Below, piece after piece: positions 8,422 to 17,377 of a stretch of 64,000 bases of DNA. Where the stretch lies: contig CAWHNO010000010.1 in the NCBI GenBank assembly GCA_963830725.1, positions 124,001 through 188,000 on the forward strand, written 5' to 3'. This DNA is from DASSUW01 sp963830725. GTDB taxonomy: Bacteria > Actinomycetota > Thermoleophilia > Solirubrobacterales > Solirubrobacteraceae. Under the pieces are notes generated by a model that saw only the letters and a program-made list of their open reading frames with translations, was not told the DNA's origin and did no database searches. The number at the start of each line of letters is the position of its first letter. The first letter of the stretch is position 1. The position numbers and the translations under genes are program-made.

Positions 8422-9267
8422 CTACCGCAGCGCCCTCCGAGCCCGCCGGTAGCCCGCCCGCAGCAGCGACGGGCGGTCGTGGCCGCCGGCCAGCTTGGCG
8501 CGGAAGTCGTTCGCCCCGTCGTGCCGGTCGATGGCGGTGCGCCGGAGCGTGAGCACGTCGGTGGCCGGCGAGTTCGCGCCCGGCTCGCACGTCGTGGCGA
8601 GCTCGAACCCGGCCCGCCCCACGAGCGCGCGCTCACGCGGCCCGTACAGGCCGGCCGGGTAGCAGAAGGCGCGCACGCGACGGCCGAGCCGTCGCTCGAG
8701 CTCCGCCCTCGAGCCCGCGATCTCGCGCTCGGCGGCGTCATCGTCGAGCGCCGTCAGATCGGGATGCGTGAGGGTGTGCGCCTCGAACGTGAGCGGCGAG
8801 CCGCCGTCGAGGCCGACGATCTCGCTCCACCCGAGCACCGGCGGCTGGTCGTCGTACCACGTGAACGTCGCGGTGCCGTCGACCACGGCGGGGGAGACGA
8901 AGACGGTCGCGCGGAATCCGTGGTGATCCAGCACCGGGAGCGCATTCGCGGCGACGTCGCGATAGCCGTCGTCGAAGCTGAGGGCGACCGTGCGGTCGAG
9001 CGCTTCGCCGCGCCGCAGCGCGTCCACGGCGGCGACGACGTCGAGCACCCGGTAGCCCTGCGACCGCAGCTCCTGCATCTGCTCGGCGAAGCGCCGCGGC
9101 GCGATGGCCAGCGGATCGCGGGCCTCGGCCACGCGGTGGTAGAAGAGGATCCGCAGGCCGGGCCGCGCGGGCCGTCCGCGGAGACGCCAGGCGGCGGTGC
9201 GCGCGCGGGTCAGCGCCGGCTTGACGAGCTGAACCCAGGCCGGGCCGAGCGTCAGGCGTTCGTCCAT
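8422..9267 (-). CDS. Polysaccharide deacetylase (NodB/CE4 family)
   Basis: A 281-residue carbohydrate esterase 4 protein. It shows the NodB motif 1 VALSFDDGY (Asp99 base, Asp100 metal ligand), motif 2 AHTLTHPDL (His164/His168 metal ligands) and motif 3 FCYPAG. It probably removes N-acetyl groups from the exopolysaccharide or from peptidoglycan amino sugars. No clear signal peptide is visible, so it may act on intermediates in the cytoplasm or use a noncanonical anchor. It sits inside the polysaccharide locus, convergent with the GT4 gene. Confidence 0.88.
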   Translation of the reverse strand: MDERLTLGPAWVQLVKPALTRARTAAWRLRGRPARPGLRILFYHRVAEARDPLAIAPRRFAEQMQELRSQGYRVLDVVAAVDALRRGEALDRTVALSFDDGYRDVAANALPVLDHHGFRATVFVSPAVVDGTATFTWYDDQPPVLGWSEIVGLDGGSPLTFEAHTLTHPDLTALDDDAAEREIAGSRAELERRLGRRVRAFCYPAGLYGPRERALVGRAGFELATTCEPGANSPATDVLTLRRTAIDRHDGANDFRAKLAGGHDRPSLLRAGYRRARRALR

Positions 9268-9360
9268 CGCGGCCGGACCCTAACCAACCGCGACGAGCGC
9301 GAGGCGCCCGTCCGCCGGGGTCCAACCGCAACCAAACGGATCGACGCAAGACTCGGCCGC

Positions 9361-10929
9361 GTGCCCGCCACCGGCCGGAGCACCACCTGGGCGATCGCGG
9401 TCCTGCTGGCCTGCGCGGTGGCGCTCGTCGTGATGGCGTCCGCGGCCGATCGCGGCGCCTCCGACCGCGGCGAGCCGCCGAGGGCCGGCGCGTCGATCGC
9501 GAACGCGGTGCCTGCCCCCGCCGGCGTCCGCTATGCCGGCCCGCGCCGGATCGCGGGGCGGACGACGCTGCGCGCCCGCGTCGCCGAACGCTCCGCCCGC
9601 ACCGTCGCCGTCACCTTCCTGCTCGACGGCAGACCGCTGGGCACGGACACCGCGCCGCCGTTCGCGGTCGACGTCGAGGCGACGCTGCTGCCACCCGGAA
9701 GACACCGGATCAAGGTGGCCGCCGTCGATGCGCTCGGCGGCCGGGCCGAATCACGGGCCGTGCGGGTGCACGTGGGCACGGGCTCCGGCGGCATCCTCAC
9801 CGCCACGCCGTCGCGGGGGCTGAGCGCGGCGCTGGCTGCGCTGGCCGCCGGGCACGTGACCGTCCGGCTCGCGCCCGGGCGCTACCACCTCGGTCACCTC
9901 GAGCTGGGCAGCGGCGCTCGCCTGATGGGCGCGGGGCGGGGCACCGTGCTGACCGCCGCGCGCGGCGCGTGGTCCCTGGTCACGGTCAGCGGGCGCGGCG
10001 TTCGGCTCTCGGACCTCGTCGTCGACGGAGCCGGACGGGCGGAGCGCGCGATCGGCGTGGCGAGCGGCTCCCACGACGTGCGGCTGCAGCGGCTGCACAT
10101 CCAGCGGGTCCGGGAGACCGGCATCGAGGTCTGGGGCGCGCACTCCGGCATCTCGATCCAGGACTCGGTCATCGCGGGTGGCGGCGCCGGGGGCGCGGGT
10201 GTGTTCGAGCTCGGCTCCGAGGCATCGCGGGACATGAGCGTGATCCGCACCTCGATCAGCGGCTTCCGCAGCCACGGCATCGACTTCGCGCAGCGCCAGT
10301 ACGACCGGCGCGCCGCGGCCCGCCACGGCCTGGCGCTCGACAACCGCATCAGCGACATCGACGACCCGCGCGCGGCGAGCGGCACGCACGAGGGCGCGAT
10401 CTGGTCCGGCGGCGTCGAGGCCGCGATCATCGGGAACCGGATCCGGGACACCGGCTGGGACGGGATCCAGACGGTGGGCTCGTCCACGCGCACGACGATC
10501 GTCGGCAACGACATCGCGCGCACGCGCGTGGGGATCTACCTCGAGCACGAGACGACCGACTCGCTGGTCGCGCGCAACGTGATCGCCGACGTGGCGACCG
10601 GGATCAACTCCGAATGGCGCTACGACGGCGCCGGCTCGGGCTCGAACACGCTCGAACACAACCTGGTCGTCCGCCCGGCCGAGACGGGGATCTTCATCGA
10701 CGTGGCGGGTGACGGGAACCGCCTCTCGGACAACGCCGTGCTGGGCGGCAGCGGCCCCGCCGTCGTCCTGCAGGGCGCCTCCGACAACGTCGTGACCGGC
10801 ACCGCGGCCTGCGGGCGTGCGGGCGAGCCGCTGGTCGTCCAGCGCAGCGCCCACTACGACGACGGACAGGCCGCGCACTCGCTCCGCAACCGCCTCGCCG
10901 GCAATGGGGAGCGGTGCCCGGCTCGGTGA
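9361..10929 (+). CDS. Membrane-anchored right-handed beta-helix protein
   Basis: About 522 residues from GTG 9361. A hydrophobic segment at 10-30 (TTWAIAVLLACAVALVVMAS) is a signal or anchor. Residues 60-150 look like an Ig/Big-type domain (FLLDGRPLGT and the following strands). Residues 160-500 are short repeating strand units rich in N, D, G, V and I (LVVDGAGRAERAI, DNRISDID, IGNRIRDTGWDGIQ), as in parallel beta-helix or NosD-like proteins. Such folds bind or cleave polysaccharides, so it may be the locus lyase, epimerase or binding protein. The reaction cannot be assigned. The stop overlaps the flippase start. Confidence 0.8.
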   Translation: MPATGRSTTWAIAVLLACAVALVVMASAADRGASDRGEPPRAGASIANAVPAPAGVRYAGPRRIAGRTTLRARVAERSARTVAVTFLLDGRPLGTDTAPPFAVDVEATLLPPGRHRIKVAAVDALGGRAESRAVRVHVGTGSGGILTATPSRGLSAALAALAAGHVTVRLAPGRYHLGHLELGSGARLMGAGRGTVLTAARGAWSLVTVSGRGVRLSDLVVDGAGRAERAIGVASGSHDVRLQRLHIQRVRETGIEVWGAHSGISIQDSVIAGGGAGGAGVFELGSEASRDMSVIRTSISGFRSHGIDFAQRQYDRRAAARHGLALDNRISDIDDPRAASGTHEGAIWSGGVEAAIIGNRIRDTGWDGIQTVGSSTRTTIVGNDIARTRVGIYLEHETTDSLVARNVIADVATGINSEWRYDGAGSGSNTLEHNLVVRPAETGIFIDVAGDGNRLSDNAVLGGSGPAVVLQGASDNVVTGTAACGRAGEPLVVQRSAHYDDGQAAHSLRNRLAGNGERCPAR

Positions 10930-12221
10930 CCGCGAACTCGGCCCGGGTGCTCGCCGCGCAGCTGGCGGGCAACACGGGCTACTTCGTCTCCGTGCTGCTG
11001 CTCGCCCGCGGGCTCGCGCCCGCGGATCGCGGGGCGATCGCGTTCGTGACCGTGAGCGCCCTCGTGCTCTCGTACCTCGCCGGTCTCGGGACCACGGAGG
11101 CGACGAAGGTGTTCGCGGCCCAGCGACCCGATGTCCGGGCGCGGCTCCTCTCCAACGTCATGCTGGCCAGTACCGCAGGCGCGCTGGCGATCGGCGGCCT
11201 GGCCTGTGGGGCGCTCGTCGTCGTCCCCGGGGCACGGCCGGCCGGGGTCGGCGCGCTCGAGCTGGCGGCCATCGCCGCCGGCGCGTTCGTCGGCTCGCTC
11301 GGCGTCGCGGGAGCCTCCTTCCTGCAGGGCTGCAGCCGGTTCCGGGAGTACGCGCGCGTGGTCGCGGCCGGTCCGTGGCTGTATGCGCTGCTCGTCGCCG
11401 CGATCTCCGCCGGGCCCGGCCTGACCGTCGGGCGCGCCGCTTCTGCCTGGGTGCTGGCGCAGGGCGCGCCGGCCCTGGTGCTGTGCCTGCTCGCGTCGCG
11501 CGGCATCGGCTTCGGCCGCCCGGACCTCGGATTGCTCGGCGAGGCGCTGCGCTTCGGCGTGCGGGCGTGGCTGGGCGGCGTGGCGCACCTGCTCAACGCG
11601 CGCGTCGACCAGGTGCTCATGGGCCTGATCGCGTCGCAGGCGGCGCTCGGGACCTACGCCGTCGCCGTGAACGCCTCGGAGATGCTCTTCTACCTCCCGT
11701 CGGCCGTCGGCACCGCGTTGCTGCCCGTCGTGGCGCGGGCGAGCGGCGAGGCGGGTGTGGACAGCACCCTGCGCGTGTTCCGGGCCGTGATGATCGTCAC
11801 GGCCGTCGCCGTCGGGCTGGCCGCGCTGGTCGGGCCGGTCCTGATTCCGCTGGTCTTCGGCGCGGCGTACGCGGGCTCGGTGCAGCCGTTCCTGTGGCTG
11901 CTCCCGAGCGCCTTCGGGTTCGTCGGGAGCGCCGTCTTCTCCAGCGCGCTGCTGGCCTCCGGCGCGCCCGCGCTGTCGTCGCTCGGACCGGTGGTATCAC
12001 TCGCCTCCGGCGTCACGCTCGACCTCATCCTGATTCCGCCGTTCGGCGCCACGGGGGCGGCGATCGCGGCCAGTATCGCCCTGCTCGCGGGCGGCGCCGC
12101 GGCCGCGATCGCCTACGGCGTCCGGGCAGGGCTCGGCCCCGGCGCGCTGGTGCCTCGGCGCGCCGACGTCACGCTCCTCGTGACGCGGGCGACGCGCCGC
12201 GCGGGCGCGAGGCCGTCGTAG
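10914..12221 (+). CDS. Oligosaccharide flippase (Wzx-like, MOP superfamily)
   Basis: 435 residues with about 12 hydrophobic segments and the polysaccharide-synthase N-terminal pattern (LAAQLAGNTGYFVSVLLLAR, then LAPADRGAIAF). It would move undecaprenyl-linked repeat units across the membrane. GTG 10914 overlaps the end of the beta-helix gene by 16 bases, so the two are coupled. Its last 109 bases overlap the convergent acyltransferase gene at 12113-13300, and the last 36 or so residues lack membrane character, so one of the two ends may be misplaced by an indel. Confidence 0.85.
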   Translation: MPGSVTANSARVLAAQLAGNTGYFVSVLLLARGLAPADRGAIAFVTVSALVLSYLAGLGTTEATKVFAAQRPDVRARLLSNVMLASTAGALAIGGLACGALVVVPGARPAGVGALELAAIAAGAFVGSLGVAGASFLQGCSRFREYARVVAAGPWLYALLVAAISAGPGLTVGRAASAWVLAQGAPALVLCLLASRGIGFGRPDLGLLGEALRFGVRAWLGGVAHLLNARVDQVLMGLIASQAALGTYAVAVNASEMLFYLPSAVGTALLPVVARASGEAGVDSTLRVFRAVMIVTAVAVGLAALVGPVLIPLVFGAAYAGSVQPFLWLLPSAFGFVGSAVFSSALLASGAPALSSLGPVVSLASGVTLDLILIPPFGATGAAIAASIALLAGGAAAAIAYGVRAGLGPGALVPRRADVTLLVTRATRRAGARPS

Positions 12222-13300
12222 TAGAGACGGCGCACCGGCGTCTCCTTGAGCCGGCGGCGGGCACGGACGCTCGCCAGCCGCGTGGCGGCCGCCGTGCGGC
12301 CGCGAGCCGTCGCCGCGAGGCCGATGCCCTGGTGCAGCGGCTCGAGGCGATCGGCCAGCTCGAGCTTGTAGCGCTCGCCGCCGCCGAGGAACTCCACCCG
12401 CCGCGCGCCCTCGGCAGCCGCCGCCTCGATGGCGGCCAGCGTCGTGAGCTGCCCCGGTGACCAGCGGGCGACTGCGGGGTCGAATGCCAGCTCGTGGAAG
12501 TACATGCGGTCGGCGAGCAGGAAGAAGTAGTTGCAGGCGACCGCCACGCCGCCGACCCGGAGCAGCGCGATGCGGGGCGCGCCGGAGGGCGCGAGCGCCC
12601 GGATCGCCTCCCGGTGGAACTGCCGGCCGGCGGGGGAGGCGAACCCGGATGCCTCCGGCCGGTCGTTCCAGCGCGCGGCGTGCAGGCGGAAGGCGTCCTC
12701 GATCGCCGCCGCCAGCTCCGACGGGCCGCGGGCGACCTCGAACGTGACCTCGCCGAGGTCTCCCAGCTGCCGCCAGCGCCGGCGGTGAAGGCTCCGCCGC
12801 TTGGCCGACGTCCGCTTCGTGTACACGGTCTCCCAGCCGCCGTCGAGATCGAGCACCGGCGCCTCGGCGCGCTCGATCAGGGTCAGCGCGCCGGCGCGGG
12901 AGCAGCGGGCGAGCCGGCTGCCGGCGGGCAGGCCGAAGAGATCGACGAAGTCGGCGCCGTCGCCCGCGCGCGCGGCCAGGTCGTCGGCCGTCGACGGCGC
13001 GGCGCCGGGGGCGACGACGATGTCGGCGAGCGCGGCCGCGTCGTCGCCGAGGAAGCCGGCGACGCGCACTCCCAGCCGGCGGCGCACGTAGAGGGGCAGC
13101 GCCCCCACCAGCCGCCCGTCCTCGTGGGCGACGTGGACGCGCAGCGCGCGGCCGGCTCCGAACTGCCGCCACCAGGCGAGCAGCCAGCCGTGGAGCAGGA
13201 ACGGGCTCGGGCGCGGCATCGCGCGCACGAGCGCGTCCCACTCCGGCGCCAGCCGGGCGAAGCCGTCCTCGTCCGAGATCGTGGAGAGGCGTACGGTCAT
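12113..13300 (-). CDS. FemAB/CelD-like GNAT-fold acyltransferase
   Basis: A 395-residue protein of the BioF2-like/FemAB-type acetyltransferase group often found in capsule loci. It has an N-terminal half with PSPFLLHGWLLAWWRQFG, a central basic RRSLHRRRWRQLGDLGEV segment, then the second GNAT half (FRLHAARWNDR, YFHELAFDPAVARWSPGQLT, VEFLGGGERYKLELA). It probably transfers an acyl or aminoacyl group to a sugar intermediate. The start ATG overlaps the stop of the upstream glycosyltransferase (ATGA). The 3' end overlaps the convergent flippase by 109 bases. Confidence 0.82.
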   Translation of the reverse strand: MTVRLSTISDEDGFARLAPEWDALVRAMPRPSPFLLHGWLLAWWRQFGAGRALRVHVAHEDGRLVGALPLYVRRRLGVRVAGFLGDDAAALADIVVAPGAAPSTADDLAARAGDGADFVDLFGLPAGSRLARCSRAGALTLIERAEAPVLDLDGGWETVYTKRTSAKRRSLHRRRWRQLGDLGEVTFEVARGPSELAAAIEDAFRLHAARWNDRPEASGFASPAGRQFHREAIRALAPSGAPRIALLRVGGVAVACNYFFLLADRMYFHELAFDPAVARWSPGQLTTLAAIEAAAAEGARRVEFLGGGERYKLELADRLEPLHQGIGLAATARGRTAAATRLASVRARRRLKETPVRRLYYDGLAPARRVARVTRSVTSARRGTSAPGPSPARTP

Positions 13301-14364
13301 GCCGCGAGGGCGCGATAGCGGTCGGCGAGGCGGTCCATCTCGGCCTCGCGGTCGCGGTGCTCGGCCGCGAGCCTGCGGCCCCGGTGCGCCAACCGCGTGG
13401 CCAGCGCGCGGTCCGACAACACGCGCCGCACGGCGCCGGCGACCGCGGCGGCCTCGATCGGCACGACGAGCGCGTCGTGCTCGGGCTGGATCAGCTCGCG
13501 CACCCAGGGAAGGTCCGACAGCACGACCGGGCAGCCACAGGCCATGGCCTCCCAGACGGAACGCGGGGAGCTGTCCGACGACGGGATGGAGAGGCAGACG
13601 TCGGCCGCCTGGTAGTACGACGCCATCTGCTCGTAGGGCACGTGGCCCACCACGCGGACGCCGTCCGGCACGCCGGCCGGGCGGCCGGTGCCCATGTGCT
13701 TGAGGACGAGCTGGGCGTCCGGCACCGCGCGCTTCACGAGCTCGAAGGCCTCGAGGATGGTGCCGGGGTTGTAGACCTCGGTCAGCGACCGCGGGCTCAG
13801 GACGACCGGGCCGGGGCCGAGCTCGAGCCGTTCGCGCACGGCGGCCCGCGTCCCGTTCGCCGGCGCGAAGGTGCGCAGGTCGACGCCCCAGTTGACGAGC
13901 ACGGTCGAGTCCCGTTCCGCCCCGAGGGCGAGCAGGCGCTCGAGCAGGGCGACCGAGTCGGCCATCGCCAGGTCGGCGCGGTCGAGCGCGATGCGGTTCG
14001 CCAGCGTCTTGACCCGGCCGGCCCGGAAGACGTCGGATCCCCACGCCATCGCCACGAGCGGCGAGGCGCCGGCCAGCGCGGCGAGCGCCGCGTAGCCGCA
14101 GAGCCAGTGGGCGTGGACGACGTCCGGCTGCAGGTCGCGGCCGAGCCGGCGGATCCAGCGGACGTGGGCGGCGACCCCCGCCGGGGTCCTGCGTGGGTGG
14201 GCGGGGGACGCCACGATGCGGACGCCGGCGCTCGCGAGCGCGGACGCCGGGAGCTGCGGCTCGACATCGCCGGCCACCGTGACGTCGAGCCCGCGCTCGT
14301 GCATGGCCAGCGCAAGGTGCTCGACGTGCGGGTGGTTCACGGGACCGAGCATCAGGAGCCTCAC
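13297..14364 (-). CDS. Glycosyltransferase family 4
   Basis: 355 residues from GTG 14364, which overlaps the nucleotidyltransferase stop (GTGA). It is a GT-B enzyme: MLGPVNHPHVEHLA at the start, VVHAHWLCGYAAL in the acceptor domain, LSPRSLTEVYNPG at the domain junction, and SIPSSDSSPRSVWEAMACG, a serine-rich version of the EX7E region in which the first Glu appears replaced. It probably adds a sugar to the lipid-linked repeat unit. It is the middle gene of a tight three-gene minus-strand operon. Confidence 0.87.
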   Translation of the reverse strand: MRLLMLGPVNHPHVEHLALAMHERGLDVTVAGDVEPQLPASALASAGVRIVASPAHPRRTPAGVAAHVRWIRRLGRDLQPDVVHAHWLCGYAALAALAGASPLVAMAWGSDVFRAGRVKTLANRIALDRADLAMADSVALLERLLALGAERDSTVLVNWGVDLRTFAPANGTRAAVRERLELGPGPVVLSPRSLTEVYNPGTILEAFELVKRAVPDAQLVLKHMGTGRPAGVPDGVRVVGHVPYEQMASYYQAADVCLSIPSSDSSPRSVWEAMACGCPVVLSDLPWVRELIQPEHDALVVPIEAAAVAGAVRRVLSDRALATRLAHRGRRLAAEHRDREAEMDRLADRYRALAA

Positions 14365-15071
14365 GGCTGCCAGAGCTCCGCGTCGGCCTGCGCGCGCCGG
14401 TAGTCGTCCTCGCGGCCGATGTCGAGCCACGGCCCGTCGAACGGGTACGAGCCGACCGGCGCCCCGGCCGCCAGCAGCGCCTGCACGAGGTCCGGCAGGT
14501 CGAAGTATCGCCCGCGCGGAACGTGCTCGATCGCCGCGGGGTCGACCGCGTAGATGCCCATGCTCACCGTGTAGGCGAGCTCCGGCTTCTCCTCGTACTT
14601 GAGGACGCGGTGCGTGGCGCCCACGGCGCCGTCCGTGCCCAGCACGCCGTAGTCCGCGCGCACGACGCGGCGGTGGGTGGCGATCGTGAGCAGGTTGCCG
14701 GCCTCCTCGTGCGCGCGCATCAGCGCGCGCAGGTCGAGCGTGGTGAGCACGTCCCCGTTGAGCATCAGGAACGGCTCGCCCAGGTCCGGGATGCCGGCCA
14801 GCGGCCCGGCGGTCCCGAGCGGCTCGTCCTCATGGTGATACCGCACCGAGACGCCATGGTGCGAGCCGTCGCCGAGGACGGCGCAGATCAGGTGGGACAG
14901 GTGCCCGACCGCCAGCGTGACGTCGTCGAAGCCGGCGGCCCCGAGCCGGTGCAGCACGATGTCGAGGATCGACCGGTCGCCCACCGGCATCAGCGGCTTG
15001 GGCAGCACGGTGGTGTACGGCGCGAGCCTGCGCCCGCGGCCGCCGGCGAGAACGACGGCGCGGCGGGTCAC
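14361..15071 (-). CDS. Sugar-1-phosphate nucleotidyltransferase
   Basis: 236 residues with the nucleotidyltransferase signature VVLAGGRGRRLAPYT..LPKPLMPVG at 5-32, the LNGDVLT metal-binding region and a KYEEKPELAY loop. It makes an NDP-sugar (dTDP-, GDP- or UDP-type not resolved) for the polysaccharide pathway. It lacks the C-terminal beta-helix of bifunctional GlmU-type enzymes. GTG 15071 is the start that puts the signature at the N-terminus. It is the first gene of the operon with the GT4 and the acyltransferase. Confidence 0.87.
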   Translation of the reverse strand: MTRRAVVLAGGRGRRLAPYTTVLPKPLMPVGDRSILDIVLHRLGAAGFDDVTLAVGHLSHLICAVLGDGSHHGVSVRYHHEDEPLGTAGPLAGIPDLGEPFLMLNGDVLTTLDLRALMRAHEEAGNLLTIATHRRVVRADYGVLGTDGAVGATHRVLKYEEKPELAYTVSMGIYAVDPAAIEHVPRGRYFDLPDLVQALLAAGAPVGSYPFDGPWLDIGREDDYRRAQADAELWQP

Positions 15072-15124
15072 GGCGTTGCTCCTGCGTTGGGCGGCTCTGG
15101 CCGCGGCCCCGGGCGGCCGGTAGC

Positions 15125-16487
15125 GTGAGCCGTCAGGAGGGCGAACTGACCACCGCGCCTGCATCCAGCGCCGCCAGGCTGAGCTCGCTCGCCGGCCTCG
15201 CGGGTGCCGCCGCCATCGCCGCCGCGCTCGCCCTGGTCCTCGCGACCAGCCCGCCCTCGCCGCTGCTGGTGGCGGGCGGAGCGGCCGGGCTGGCGGCGAT
15301 GCTGGCGCTCGCGGTGACGCGCTACGAGCTCGCCGTCGCGCTCGGCTTCGTGCTGCTCGGCGTCGTGCGCTTCGAGCCGGCGCCCGCCGATGCCGTGCTG
15401 GCCGTGCTGATCGCACTGGCGGTCGCCGGCGGTCGCCTGGAGCTCCGCCGCGTCCCGACGGCGATCCTCGTGCTGGTCGGCGTGCTGATCACGCTCAACA
15501 TCGTGTCGCTGGCCGCGGCCGCGGAGCTCGAGCCGGCGCTGCGGTTCCTCGGCATCACGCTCTATCTCGCGGTGTTCGCGGTCTGGCTGACGAGCTACCT
15601 GCGGACGGAGCGGCGCATGCGGCTGGCGATCGGCGCTTACGTCGCGGGTGCTGCGGCGATGGCGGCGCTGTCGGTCCTCGCCCTGTTCGTCGCCTATCCG
15701 GGCCACGGTCTCTTCGCCGGCGAACCGTCGTCGCGCGCGCAGGGCCTGTTCAAGGACCCGAACGTGTTCGCGCCGTTTCTCATCCCGGCGGCGCTCATCC
15801 TGTTCGAGGAGACGCTGCGCCCGCGCCTGCTGAAGCTGCCGCGACGGCTCAACGCCGGCCTGCTGGCGCTGCTGGCCCTCGGCATCCTCTTCGCCTACTC
15901 GCGCGCCGCATGGCTGAACCTCGGCGTCGCGCTGATGGTGATGCTGATCGTGCTCTCGCTGCGCGCGGACTCCGGGCGCGCCGCGGCCGGGGCGCTCGCG
16001 CTCGTGGCCGTCGTCGCGGCGGTCGCCGGCGCGGCGATCGCACTCACCGGCTCGGCCGACTTCCTGCAGGAGCGCGCGCGACTGCAGACGTACGACAGCC
16101 AGCGCTTCGGGGCGCAGCGCGGTGGGCTGGAGCTGGCGGCCGAGCACCCGCTCGGCGTCGGGCCGGGCCAGTTCGAGCTCGCCATGCCGGTGTCCGCGCA
16201 CAGCCTCTACGTCCGCGTGCTCGCCGAACAGGGCTTCCTCGGCCTCGCGGTGCTGCTGGCGCTGGTCGCCGCGACGCTTGCGCTCGCCGTCGGCAATGCG
16301 CTGGCCGGCCGCGACGCCTTCGGCGTCGGCTCGGCCGCCGCGCTCGGGGCCTGGTGCGGGCTCCTGGCCAACAGCGCGTTCGTCGACACGCTGCACTGGC
16401 GTCACCTGTGGCTGGTCGCCGCCCTGATCTGGGTCGCGGCGGCGACGCGACGACGGCTACAGACCGTGGCGGTGGATCCAGGCCTAG
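15125..16487 (+). CDS. O-antigen ligase/polymerase-like membrane protein (3' end uncertain)
   Basis: About 450 residues with 10-12 hydrophobic segments and the Wzy/WaaL-type periplasmic loop region (FKDPNVFAPFLIPAALILFE; later AEHPLGVGPGQFELAMP and HSLYVRVLAEQGFLGL). It would polymerise or ligate repeat units outside the membrane. The frame has no stop at the natural end. It runs on to 17413, wholly antisense to the GT2 gene, giving 762 codons. A TAG in the next frame at 16485-16487 suggests a single-base indel, and the end given here is that provisional stop. The start is GTG 15125. Confidence 0.75.
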
Positions 16488-17377
16488 CGCGCACGACGGA
16501 CCCGGTGCGCTCGCAGGCGGGAGGTGAGAGTCGGCCAGCCCGACCCGTACGCGAGGTAGCACGCCGCTCCGGCAAGCAGCCGCTTCGGCGTGGGAGGGAG
16601 CGGGAGGACGTCGATCGCGGGCAGGCTGAGCTTGAGCGCCCGCGGCGCAGGCGACCGGCGGCGGTTGGCCCGCCGCTGCTGATAGAGCCGCGGATGGCGG
16701 TCGCGAAGCCGGCGGCAGCGCTCGGCGTGGCGCGACGAGGAGTCCGACAGCCGGCGGCCGGGCCGCACGCGGTACTCGCCGATCACCTCGGGGACCCCGA
16801 TCCCCTCGTGGCCGTGCTCGGCGAGAGACATCCACAGGTCCCAGTCCTCGTAGCCGCCCTCGAGCTGCCAGCCGCCGACGTCCTCGACCGCCGCGCGGCG
16901 GTAGAGGGCGCTCAGCGGCAGCCGGTTCTGGTAGGAGACGTGCCACGGGTCGAGGGTCGGAAGGCTGCGCTGGACGAAGTCCAGCGAGCCGAAGTGGCGC
17001 GTGCCGCCCCACGCCGCGGCGGCTCGCGGGCGCTGCTCGAGCGCCTCCAACAGGACGCGGAGCGCGCCGGGCAGCAGCCGGTCGTCGGCGTCCAGCGGGA
17101 AGATGTACTCCGCCTCGGTCGCCCGCAGGCCGGTCATGCGCGCCGCCGCGGGGCCGCCGTTCGGCCTGCGCAGCACGCGCACGCCGTCGTCCTCGAGGCG
17201 GGCCAGGACGGCCGCCGTGGCCGCGTCGGTCGAACCGTCGTCGACCACCGTGATCTCGACGGGGATGTCCTGCGCGCGGACCGACGCGACCGTCTCGACC
17301 AGCGTGGCGCCGTCGTCGTGGCAGGGGATGATCACGCCGACGGCAGGTCGCAGGCTGATATCACCCTCAGCGGCCAT
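16484..17377 (-). CDS. Glycosyltransferase family 2
   Basis: A 297-residue GT-A enzyme. It shows VGVIIPCHDDGATL at the start, the nucleotide-binding VVDDGSTD, the metal-binding PLDADDRLL (DxD) and the late GGYEDWDLWMSLAEHG motif with the catalytic-base region. It is an inverting transferase for the exopolysaccharide. The start overlaps the end of the sugar transferase gene by 11 bases. The last 60 residues are basic and may form an amphipathic membrane-associated tail. Confidence 0.9.
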   Translation of the reverse strand: MAAEGDISLRPAVGVIIPCHDDGATLVETVASVRAQDIPVEITVVDDGSTDAATAAVLARLEDDGVRVLRRPNGGPAAARMTGLRATEAEYIFPLDADDRLLPGALRVLLEALEQRPRAAAAWGGTRHFGSLDFVQRSLPTLDPWHVSYQNRLPLSALYRRAAVEDVGGWQLEGGYEDWDLWMSLAEHGHEGIGVPEVIGEYRVRPGRRLSDSSSRHAERCRRLRDRHPRLYQQRRANRRRSPAPRALKLSLPAIDVLPLPPTPKRLLAGAACYLAYGSGWPTLTSRLRAHRVRRAR

